Part shown: positions 9,851-17,586 of the stretch, one piece after another | Layout of the letters: every line of letters starts with the position of its first letter | Position numbering within the stretch: the stretch's first letter is position 1 | From: Pinguiococcus pyrenoidosus | Lineage: Eukaryota > Sar > Pinguiophyceae > Pinguiochrysidales > Pinguiochrysidaceae | NCBI GenBank assembly: GCA_019677205.1 | Contig: JAAMXY010000520.1 | Span: forward strand, 1 to 33,210 | DNA: 33,210 nucleotides | Reading direction: 5' to 3' | The notes under the pieces: model-generated | What the model was told of the DNA's origin: nothing | The model's input: only the letters and a program-made list of their open reading frames with translations | Databases searched by the model: none | Made by a program: the position numbers and the translations under genes

Positions 9851-12800
9851 CTACCTCTCTGGACTGGAAAGCTCTTCTTCCGTGCGGTCCGGTGAAGTCC
9901 AGCGAGATCCCGGCTCCCCGTTCTCAAAATCTTCTTCCACCAACTTTTCGTCAACCGTGCTCTCCGATGTCGGAGCCAGCACCCCTTTCTGCTCTCCGCC
10001 GCCCACATGCTCCTCCACCGGAGCTCCCGTGGCGAAGGCATACGCCATCGTCCGCTGCTTCAAGCTTGACGGAGATTCCACATCTGCGCCGCCTGAAGCA
10101 ACTGATTCTCCTGATGCTGGTCTGTCTCGATGCGATGCCATCTCGTCATCGTCATTCCTCGTTGTGCTGCTTTCCTCAAGTCGCGGCTCACTTTGCTCGA
10201 TCATAATCTTCGCGCCGCCCAGCCTGAAGCGAGGCTTCGTCTTGGGCTCTCTTCCCCGCGAGTCTCCTACGGGAGCCCTCGCGGGATTAGCATCGCCAGG
10301 CGCTTTCACGACTCGACGACGCGCGCAGTCTCGCTCCTCGTTCCCCACTGCTGGGCTGTCCAAGGTCGTCGCTGCCGCAACGCTTTTGGTGCTTCCGACC
10401 ACGTTGAAGAAACCATCGAAACCTTCGACTTGCGCCAGGGTACCCTGGGGCAGAATGGCGCGGCGTCGCTGGCGAAACATCGTCGAGACCATCTCCACAA
10501 AATTCCCAAGGTCGACGTCTTCGCTGCGCTTGTCAAGTTTCTCCAGCATCCGGCGAGTCCTCTTTGCGTCCTGAATGGTGGAGAAGATCAGCATGACTTC
10601 CTCGGCCTCCAGAACGCCTTCCCTCTGCACGTCCAGGTAGGCGAACACACAGCGGTAGACTTGACCCTCCTCTTCCGTAAGAAGCCTGTCCTTCCGCAGT
10701 TTCGAGAGTTTCTTCTCCGTGTTGTTGTCCCTCTCCTGCTTGACCTGCGCCTCTTCCATGGAAGTGGTGACCACGCCGATGAACAAGGTGAGCAGAACGA
10801 GGGCGCCGATCACCACGAAGATGACGAAGTAGAACACCGCGCTGAAGGGCCGCGCGTCCGGTTCTGTACATTCGCCGGGATACTCCGACACCTGATTGCA
10901 GCCGTACATGTTGATGTACATGACGTCCGTCCAGTCCTCCAGGGTGGAGCATCTGAACAGCGTGATGAGCGCTCTGTCCAGCGTGCCGAAGTGCCACGGA
11001 TCGTTGCGGCGGAACAGCATCATGCCGACGATGGCAAAGAGGTAGAAGAACAGGAAGAGGATGAGGCCGATGAACCCGATCGAGGAGATGCCCATGATGA
11101 GCGTCTCCACGATGATCTGCAGCTGCGGCAGCGCCTTCAGGAGCTTCAAGACTCGCATGAGTCGCAGGAGGCGCAGCATGTTCACCATGCTGGCGTCCAA
11201 GGTGACGCTTCCCAGGATGATGAGAAAGTCGAAGGTGTTCCACCGACTGTAGAAGAACTCGTAGGGCTTCGCGTCCAGCGCCACCAGCTTCACCAGGATC
11301 TCCAGACTGAAGATGGACAAGATCAGAAGGTCAAGGGCGGCCAGGGTCGCAGCGTTCTGCGCTGCGAGGACGTCGTCTGTGCCGACGCCGACGAGAATCG
11401 CCGCCGCGAGAATCACGAGCGTGATGAAGTTGCTGAAGGCGCTGGAAGCTTCGATCGCGACACACTTGATGGACACGTCGTGATACCGCTGGCGATGCGT
11501 GTTGAAGTACACTCTGGGCTTCAGGTTGAGTAATTGCCGGAGGTCGACGTCCGCCCACATGGCGCCCAGGAGCGCCGCTGCCGCGCGGCGCTTGCTCATC
11601 AGCCATTGCCGCTGCCAGCCCCGCGGATCCAGGAAGGCCAAGAGAGATCCACTGAAAGACCAGCTTCTCTTGATACCGCTCTGCTTGTCTTCGGCCATGC
11701 CGGTGACGTCTTTGCTATGCCGCCGCCTGGAAAGCTCGGCGCTCGCTTGCACTGCGATGTACTTCACCAAGGCGACGCCCCGCTTCCTCGCCGCTGTCCT
11801 CGCGCGGTACCTGCGCTGCACCTTGAGAAGCCGACTGGCCATGCGGCGCGTGAATGCTCCAGTCGATAGCTCCGCGGAGCCTGAGCCTTCCTTGTCGTCC
11901 TTCGGAAGGCCCAGGCGGCTCTTCCGGCCCTCCGCCTGCAGATACGCCTCCTCTCGCTTGCTCCGCTGCATGCTCTCGTTCATGCCCATGGTGACGGAGC
12001 CGATGAAGAGGCTGAGCAGCACGAGGCCGCTGGCGAAGGTGAAGGACACGAAGTAGAAGCTGGACATCAGCGGCCTCTTCTGCGGCGTGCAATCGATGTC
12101 GAACCAGCGAAAGTCGCCCACGGGGAAATCGTCGCAGCCGAAGATGTTCACATACATCACGTCCGTCCAGTCTTCCATCGTGGACAGGCGAAAGAGGGTC
12201 ACCATGGCCCTCTCCAAGGTCCCGAAGTGCCACGGGTCATTCCGCCCGAACAGCTCGATACCCGTGATGGCGTAGAGGTAGAACACCAGCAGCATCAGCA
12301 GGAGGATGTAGCCGATGGAGCGGAGGCCGGACACGAGGCCCTGGATGATCATCTGCAGTTGGCGGATCTTCCTCACCAGCTTCAGCAGTCTGGCCAGGCG
12401 CAGCAGCCGTAGCAGCGCAATGCTGCCGCCGCCGAAGGCAGACCTCCACATTGGCAGGCCGAAGAGCACCACGACGAAGTCGAAGTTGTTCCACCGCCAC
12501 TCGCGGCCCACGAAGAAGCGCCACGGCGCGAAGCCCTCGCCCAGCAGCTTCAGGAGGATCTCCAGAGCGAAGGTGTACAGGATGATGGTGTCCAGCCACT
12601 CCACCACGCGGATGGTGCCGGTGTCCAGGTCGTCTTCGTAGGTCTGCACGCCCACCACGACGCCGGCCCCCACGATGCACAGCAGCAGCACGCCGCTGAA
12701 CACGTCGTCCTCGTAGGCCACATGGAAGATGCCCCTGCAGAGCTGCAGGTAGCGCCTCTTCCAGCCAGCGTGCCTCGTGGGGTCATTATACCGGTCGCGG

Positions 12801-12898
12801 AGCTCCGGCTGAGTCTTGAGGCGGGCTTGCAACGCCGCGATCACGGCCTCCTCGCCGATCTCCGGCGCCACTCGGGCGTTGATGGCACGGCTGTACAT
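9851..12898 (-). CDS. Two-domain voltage-gated cation channel, 1015 aa
   Basis: A single exon runs to TAG at 9851-9853. I chose ATG 12898: codons further upstream have only a GTG, and then an in-frame TAG. Two six-helix repeats are visible. In repeat I the S4 is RLLRLARLLKLVRKIRQLQ (about 163-182), the pore is TLFRLSTMEDWTDVMY and S6 is at about 281-307. In repeat II the S4 is RLLRLMRVLKLLKALPQLQ (near 576-594), the pore is TLFRCSTLEDWTDVMY and S6 is at about 686-715. Both filters carry Glu-Asp-Trp, so a dimer would present four Glu and four Asp, as in Ca2+-selective or nonselective Cav-like pores. The linker has an IQ-like helix (LLKVQRRYRARTAARKRG, 357-374). After repeat II lies a degenerate EF-hand (DVQREGVLEAEE). 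The C-terminal 200 residues are disordered and Ser/Pro/Arg-rich. Two repeats resemble TPC layout, but the filters do not look like TPC. Confidence 0.88.
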   Translation of the reverse strand: MYSRAINARVAPEIGEEAVIAALQARLKTQPELRDRYNDPTRHAGWKRRYLQLCRGIFHVAYEDDVFSGVLLLCIVGAGVVVGVQTYEDDLDTGTIRVVEWLDTIILYTFALEILLKLLGEGFAPWRFFVGREWRWNNFDFVVVLFGLPMWRSAFGGGSIALLRLLRLARLLKLVRKIRQLQMIIQGLVSGLRSIGYILLLMLLVFYLYAITGIELFGRNDPWHFGTLERAMVTLFRLSTMEDWTDVMYVNIFGCDDFPVGDFRWFDIDCTPQKRPLMSSFYFVSFTFASGLVLLSLFIGSVTMGMNESMQRSKREEAYLQAEGRKSRLGLPKDDKEGSGSAELSTGAFTRRMASRLLKVQRRYRARTAARKRGVALVKYIAVQASAELSRRRHSKDVTGMAEDKQSGIKRSWSFSGSLLAFLDPRGWQRQWLMSKRRAAAALLGAMWADVDLRQLLNLKPRVYFNTHRQRYHDVSIKCVAIEASSAFSNFITLVILAAAILVGVGTDDVLAAQNAATLAALDLLILSIFSLEILVKLVALDAKPYEFFYSRWNTFDFLIILGSVTLDASMVNMLRLLRLMRVLKLLKALPQLQIIVETLIMGISSIGFIGLILFLFFYLFAIVGMMLFRRNDPWHFGTLDRALITLFRCSTLEDWTDVMYINMYGCNQVSEYPGECTEPDARPFSAVFYFVIFVVIGALVLLTLFIGVVTTSMEEAQVKQERDNNTEKKLSKLRKDRLLTEEEGQVYRCVFAYLDVQREGVLEAEEVMLIFSTIQDAKRTRRMLEKLDKRSEDVDLGNFVEMVSTMFRQRRRAILPQGTLAQVEGFDGFFNVVGSTKSVAAATTLDSPAVGNEERDCARRRVVKAPGDANPARAPVGDSRGREPKTKPRFRLGGAKIMIEQSEPRLEESSTTRNDDDEMASHRDRPASGESVASGGADVESPSSLKQRTMAYAFATGAPVEEHVGGGEQKGVLAPTSESTVDEKLVEEDFENGEPGSRWTSPDRTEEELSSPER

Positions 12899-13356
12899 GG
12901 CGCCGAGCTGGCGGGCAGCTATGGCACGGGGAACGGCATGGCGAGAGGGCCGCGGAGGCGGCACAAGAGGCGCTGAGAGGCACGTTTCTCTTGGCCTCTA
13001 GACGAGACTCTGGCTTCGCTGGCCCGAGATTGGCTGGAATAAGCGCTCGTGGCGATTCATCCAATGAAGGACCTTCTTTGGGATCCTTTTGATATCAAAT
13101 TGAGAGATTGGACCAATCGAAGGATCTTATGTTGCGAGGATCATTGGCTCTGAAGCCGAATCAAAATCTTGTTTGGTCGAACAATAGGCCAACAGCCAAA
13201 CCGCAGCAAAGCTGAAATGTTCCGACAGTGCTGTAGCACAGCGTGATTTCCCGCGTTCCTCCGTTTCATCGGGCCTCTGCGCCGGCGCTCTCCCTTGCAA
13301 CGCTAAGCTTGAGTTGCGCCAAGGAGAACGGGCACTATCGTAGACGGCGGCGGCCA
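12899..13356. promoter_or_regulatory. Divergent intergenic region between channel and BART gene
   Basis: About 458 bp separate the channel start (12898, minus) from the BART-domain start (13357, plus). Upstream frames on each strand extend into it only with non-ATG starts. A somewhat AT-richer patch lies near 13080-13200. I cannot name a motif; promoter function is inferred from the head-to-head layout. Confidence 0.35.
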
Positions 13357-14077
13357 ATGGAGGACTCTCGCGATGACGACTCGGAGGGCTGGGGAGACAC
13401 GCTGCTGGAGAAGGCCATCCACTTCTACATGAGCGAGGACTTCAAGGTTGGATCCTCTCTTGACCCCTCCAAGAAAGCTCTCGATCGTGCGGGCCCTTCC
13501 TTCACACGGGATTTCCCTTAGGAGCCTCTGCAGCGCTTTGCGGAGAAGAATGCGCCCAAGTTCTATGAAGTAAGCGGCGTCCAAATCGCGGAGAGAAGGG
13601 CCGAGGAACCGAGCCTGACGCTTGTCCCTGCAAGGTGGCGGACGCCGATCCGGACTCGGGAGCAGTGGAGCATCGACTCGAGTGGAGTCGACTGCACGAG
13701 GCGTACCTCGAGCTCTTCGAGGGGCACCTGGCCGGCTTCTTGAAGAGTCAGGGGACGACGTCCAAGGAGTTCTACGAGGACTGCGCGTGGGCCAAGCAGG
13801 ACATGATGGAGCCTCTCTTCAGTGAGCATCGCCACCACTGGTTCGTTGACTGGCTGCTGGCGTCCCTGGAGTACAACCACTTCTTCCGCAAGATGCAGCG
13901 CACTGCAAAGGCGCAGCTGGAGGTAAGCTAGGCTGGAAACTTTCCCAAGCGCTGAGGGATTCGCTGCTCAGCCTTCCACTCTCCTCTGTGTCTGCGCAGA
14001 GGAGAGGGGACAGCAAGTCGTTCGACGACGACGATGATGAGCATTTTGAGGACGACGACAAAGACTACAAGAAGTAG
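13357..14077 (+). CDS. BART-domain protein (ARL2BP/CFAP36-like), four exons, 167 aa
   Basis: Exons are 13357-13446, 13522-13569, 13635-13922 and 14000-14077, with short GT-AG introns (65-77 bp) all in phase 0. The product is 167 residues. After an acidic start the sequence reads LLEKAIHFYMSEDFKEPLQR, FAEKNAPKFYE, LEWSRLHEAYLELFEGHLAG, then TTSKEFYEDC and LLASLEYNHFFRKM. This is the helical BART fold: a helix ending in F.E.N...F, then LE...LH..Y..L.E..L, and a late F..M helix. Human ARL2BP and CFAP36 use this domain to bind GTP-loaded ARL2 or ARL3, small GTPases of ciliary cargo transport. The C-terminus is a highly acidic Asp-rich tail ending in DYKK. The gene's 3' end lies only 83 bp from that of the convergent CFAP52-like gene, so two genes with plausible ciliary roles sit side by side. 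The exact orthologue group is open. Confidence 0.8.
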
Positions 14078-14160
14078 CAGCAAGCAAGATAGAGGCGCAA
14101 AGGCTGAAACAGGATTGGCTTGCGGGTAAACCCAAGACCTGCACTTCCACCAGCGGACGC

Positions 14161-16248
14161 TCATCCGAACCAGTTCCACACGAGCACGCAGCCGTCGTCT
14201 CCGACGCTGATGAGCTGCTTCTCATCTGGACTCCACTCCAGCGCAGCGACGGATCCCGAGTGCCCAGGGACCGCACAGACCATGGGGAGCTCTAGCTGCT
14301 TCACCTTCGGCGCCTGCGAGGTCTTTCGATGGGCCGTGATGGCCGGCGGGAGACTGAAAGCGGTTTGCACGTTCTCCAGCTCGTAGATCTTGACCACCTC
14401 GTCGTCCCCGCCGATGGCGAGGAAGCGGCCGCTAGGCGAAACACTTGCACAGCGTATCCGGACGCCCGCGACGTCCTTACTCTCCGCTACGGGATCCGAG
14501 AAGTCGCAGTCCCAGAACAGCATGCGGCCATTGACGTCGAGCGTCAAGAGCTCCTGCTCGCTGTCCAGGCGCTGCGCCATGGCAGTGATGGCGCCGCTGC
14601 GCACCAAGCGGCACTGCACGCGCCTCTTGCGGTGGACGTCAAAGGTCATGGCCGAGCAGTCCACGGAGCTGGAGTGGATGAGCTGCGGATTGGTGTTGTC
14701 CACGAGCAGCGAGGTGATACCCTTGGTATGCTCGGAGAACTCGGCAAGGATGCTTCGCGTCTCGACATTCCACACGCGAACGCTGCCATCGGCGGCGCCC
14801 GTACCAATGTAGCTCATGCTGGGACCGGTGTGTGCGCACAAGGCTGTGATCTCACTTCGGTGGGCGTTGGGGATCTCGAAGGCTGGCCGGCCGGTCTCGG
14901 CATCGTACGCGCGCACGAAGCGATCATTCCAGCCCGAGACGAGGATGCCGCTCTTCGGCCACACGATGCACCGCGGCGCCGCTCCCTTGGGTCCACTGAT
15001 GCGAACGCGGCAGCGGTAGCTACCGAGATCCCAGACGCGAAGCATGCCGTCCATGCTCGAAGTCGCGACGCTTTCCGAGTCGTCTCCAAAGGCGACGCCC
15101 GTCAGCTCCGCGGTGTGCGCCTCGCCTAGCTGCGTGACTGTCATGTCGAGCGCATCCACGTTGTACAGCTCCCCCCCCTGAGTGGTGACCATCACGGAGC
15201 GACCCTCCACGTCGAGGCTGACGCTTCGGATGGCGCTGGGAAGGGTCACCACGGGGCCGTCGACCAGCCACTTCAGGTTGCGTCCTTTCAGTCTGCGGAG
15301 ACTTCCATCGCCTCCACCACAGAAGAGCACCGCCTCTTCTTCGCCTTCCGTATCCCAGATGGCCAGCGCGGTGAGACCCCCGGTGGCCACAGGCACCGAG
15401 GTGGAGAAAATGCCCGTGTCCAGGCGGAACACGTTGAGCTCTCCCAAGTCGCTCCCGGTGAGGAAGAAGCGCGCGTCCCTGGTGCAGACGGCGTCGAAGT
15501 AGCTTCTGTCCTTGCAGTGCGCCATGGCCAGCAGCTCATACGTCAGCTCCCACTGCCGTCGCACGGGATGAAAGGCGATGACGCCGTGGAAGACCTCTTG
15601 CTCGATGCAGAAGGCGCAGAAGTACCTCGGATGGCGCCCGCTGGCGTCCACGGCGCTGAATCGGAACAAGTTCAGCGCTCTGGGGAACTGCTTGGCGATG
15701 GCCGTCTCTCCCGTGCGAGTGTCCCAGGTGTACAGACGTCCTCGAGCGTCGAAGGCCACCAAGAACTGGTCATCCGGCGAGAACTCCACGCCTAGCACCT
15801 TCTCCTTCAAGCCCAGGAGGCTGGCGAAGGCCTCCTGCCTAGCGGCCGACCAGAGCACCACTGGGGCGGAGGCGTCGGCAGCTCGGCGAGAGCCCAGTTG
15901 GCCTGTGGCCAAGTAGGCGCCCGAGGGACTCACGCGCAACGCCGTGACGACCTCATCATGCGAGTGGCGTCTCTTCTTGTCCTCCTCTCCTAGGGCGCAG
16001 AACAGCACCTGCGCATGCGCAGCGGCGACGAATCGTCCTGGGGCCTTTGGGTCGTACTGCGCGATGGAAAAATGGCCCAAAAGCTGCTCCAGCTCCAGAG
16101 GATCGGCCTTGGAGGCGCTGGCCTCTTGGGCAGCGGGCTCCTGCTGGGCCTGGGCTGCCGCCTTGGGAGTGGCATGCAGGTCCGAGAACACCCTGGAGGA
16201 CTTGGGGGCCGGGCCGGTGCGAGACGACTCGAACACGCGGGCAGACAT
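14161..16248 (-). CDS. CFAP52: WD40-repeat ciliary protein, CFAP52 (FAP52/WDR16)-like, 695 aa
   Basis: A single exon runs from the first in-frame ATG (16248) to TGA at 14161-14163. After a 50-residue Ala/Ser/Pro-rich lead, WD40 blades begin with HDEVVTALRVSPSGAYLATG and APVVLWSAARQEAF, then VLGVEFSPDDQFLV and LYTWDTRTGE. This is the layout of the CFAP52 N-terminal propeller, where an SPSG..(I/L)A(S/T)GQ blade is followed by a (I/V)(I/V)LW blade. Later blades end in LRVWDLGS, VRVWNVET, MLFWDCDF and a final VLVWNWFG after GHSGSVAALEWSPDEKQL. Total length fits two seven-bladed propellers plus the lead. CFAP52 is a microtubule inner protein of axonemal doublets, so a motile flagellum is implied. 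Many WD40 proteins share these motifs, so the orthology call rests on the N-terminal blades and overall plan, not on a database match. Confidence 0.72.
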   Translation of the reverse strand: MSARVFESSRTGPAPKSSRVFSDLHATPKAAAQAQQEPAAQEASASKADPLELEQLLGHFSIAQYDPKAPGRFVAAAHAQVLFCALGEEDKKRRHSHDEVVTALRVSPSGAYLATGQLGSRRAADASAPVVLWSAARQEAFASLLGLKEKVLGVEFSPDDQFLVAFDARGRLYTWDTRTGETAIAKQFPRALNLFRFSAVDASGRHPRYFCAFCIEQEVFHGVIAFHPVRRQWELTYELLAMAHCKDRSYFDAVCTRDARFFLTGSDLGELNVFRLDTGIFSTSVPVATGGLTALAIWDTEGEEEAVLFCGGGDGSLRRLKGRNLKWLVDGPVVTLPSAIRSVSLDVEGRSVMVTTQGGELYNVDALDMTVTQLGEAHTAELTGVAFGDDSESVATSSMDGMLRVWDLGSYRCRVRISGPKGAAPRCIVWPKSGILVSGWNDRFVRAYDAETGRPAFEIPNAHRSEITALCAHTGPSMSYIGTGAADGSVRVWNVETRSILAEFSEHTKGITSLLVDNTNPQLIHSSSVDCSAMTFDVHRKRRVQCRLVRSGAITAMAQRLDSEQELLTLDVNGRMLFWDCDFSDPVAESKDVAGVRIRCASVSPSGRFLAIGGDDEVVKIYELENVQTAFSLPPAITAHRKTSQAPKVKQLELPMVCAVPGHSGSVAALEWSPDEKQLISVGDDGCVLVWNWFG

Positions 16249-16536
16249 GCTGGCGCTCGTGGCGGCGGAAGGATGCAACACCAGAGGCGTTTTTGTTCTT
16301 ACTAAGCGGCTGGATTTGAATTCCAGTTTTAAAAATTTCAACTTTCACAAGTCGACCAAACCACTGAGTACAAGACATACGAAATGGATAATTCAAAATA
16401 TATTGAAAGATCTGAGAATGTAACTCCTCCGAGGAGTCGATAGATACTGCGCGTTGAAGTGCCTGAATATGGGAAAGTGAAGGTAGATAGTCGCATGTGA
16501 GGCTCTGTCTTTGTTGAGTCCTCGACGCCGCCGGGA

Positions 16537-16605
16537 ACGTCTTCGACCATTCTCTCGTGAGCCTCTCTGGGACGTCTTCGACCATTCTCTCGTGAGCCTC
16601 TCTGG
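16537..16605. repeat. 34-bp direct tandem duplication
   Basis: Bases 16537-16570 and 16572-16605 are identical, beginning ACGTCTTCGACCATTCTCTC and ending in CTCTCTGG. The period is 35 bp. It is a recent local duplication in noncoding DNA. Confidence 0.85.
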
Positions 16606-16930
16606 CCCCGAGCGAGATGCCGACTGCAAGTCCAAGCAGCATCCCGACGATCCTGGCAAGTAGAACGTCTCCTCTGCCGTCGTTTGATCAGCTGTCATCA
16701 AGGCCAAGCTACCTGCCCTTCCCGCGTACGAGCCGGGTGCACAGCACAATTGCTTGAGGAGGCCTGTGCTGCTCTGGTGGGGAGAGCATGAGAGCGTCTA
16801 AGCATTTTGCATCGATCGGGACGACCAAACGGTCCGTGCGCAGAGCGTGGGATGACTGTGAAGAGAGTCACTGTGCCACTTGACTTCGCTTTGACTCGGC
16901 TGTCGCCAGGTAGACGGAAAAGAGGCCCAA

Positions 16931-16956
16931 AGAGAGAGAGAGAGAGAGAGAGAGAG
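16931..16956. repeat. (AG)13 dinucleotide microsatellite
   Basis: Thirteen uninterrupted AG units lie in noncoding DNA between the CFAP52-like and Cache-protein genes. They are likely length-polymorphic. Confidence 0.9.
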
Positions 16957-17586
16957 TCGTTAAGGACCGAGTCTTACATGTTTGCAGGAAGCCGCCTTCC
17001 TTCTGCGACTTGTTCAAAGTATCCGAATCCTGCGCGTGATAGAAGGGCGAACTTCTTCCGTTGCCGCTGCCGATATCGCTCAAACACTCTTGCTAGGTAC
17101 GGCCCCTTTCCTCTCCGTCACTGCCGCGAAGAACAGCGCCTATCGTGCGCATACGAAGCTTCTTCCCACGGTCGCGTTCCCCTACAATGCCAAAAGGCTG
17201 CACGGATACGGCACAGGCTGCTGCATGCAAAAAAGGCAAAAAGCGACTGAAAAGTGACGGTGGTAGAAACATCCACAACGGCGTTCTACGACATGTACAA
17301 TGGAAGAAGAGAAGCGATCGCGAGCATTGAAGACCTGCAGCCCCAGACGCATCATCGCTGGCTGACGAGATCATGATCGCGGACGCAGGCGCCTCCTCAG
17401 GCTTTCGTTCTGCACCGCCTGCGCGCCTGGACCACATGTGAGGCGTTCACCGTGAGAAGCCCGTTGGGCGACGCGAACATCGCGCCGTTTCAGGATCATG
17501 TTTGGTTCTCATGCTTCTGCCCAAGCAAGCCCCGCCGGTCGTCTCTCCATCGCCACTCCAAGCGGTTTTGCGAAGCTTGTGTTGCG

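Larger units (their letters stand above)
16249..17586. other. 1.3-kb intergenic region with simple repeats
   Basis: This is the upstream region of the CFAP52-like gene (minus) and the downstream region of the Cache gene (minus). It holds a 34-bp tandem duplication near 16537 and an (AG)13 tract near 16931. Open frames on both strands, such as plus 16807-17250, run through the (AG)n tract as Arg-Glu repeats and show no domain. The AT-richer zone just upstream of 16248 (16320-16400) may be the promoter. Confidence 0.45.

Noticed and set aside
9378-11533. Long plus-strand frames (398 and 467 codons) over the channel gene
   Set aside because: The minus strand encodes a channel with clear helices and pores; the antisense frames have skewed composition and no domain.
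12899-12964. Upstream GTG start for the ion channel
   Set aside because: GTG is an unlikely eukaryotic start and an in-frame TAG lies just above; ATG 12898 fits.
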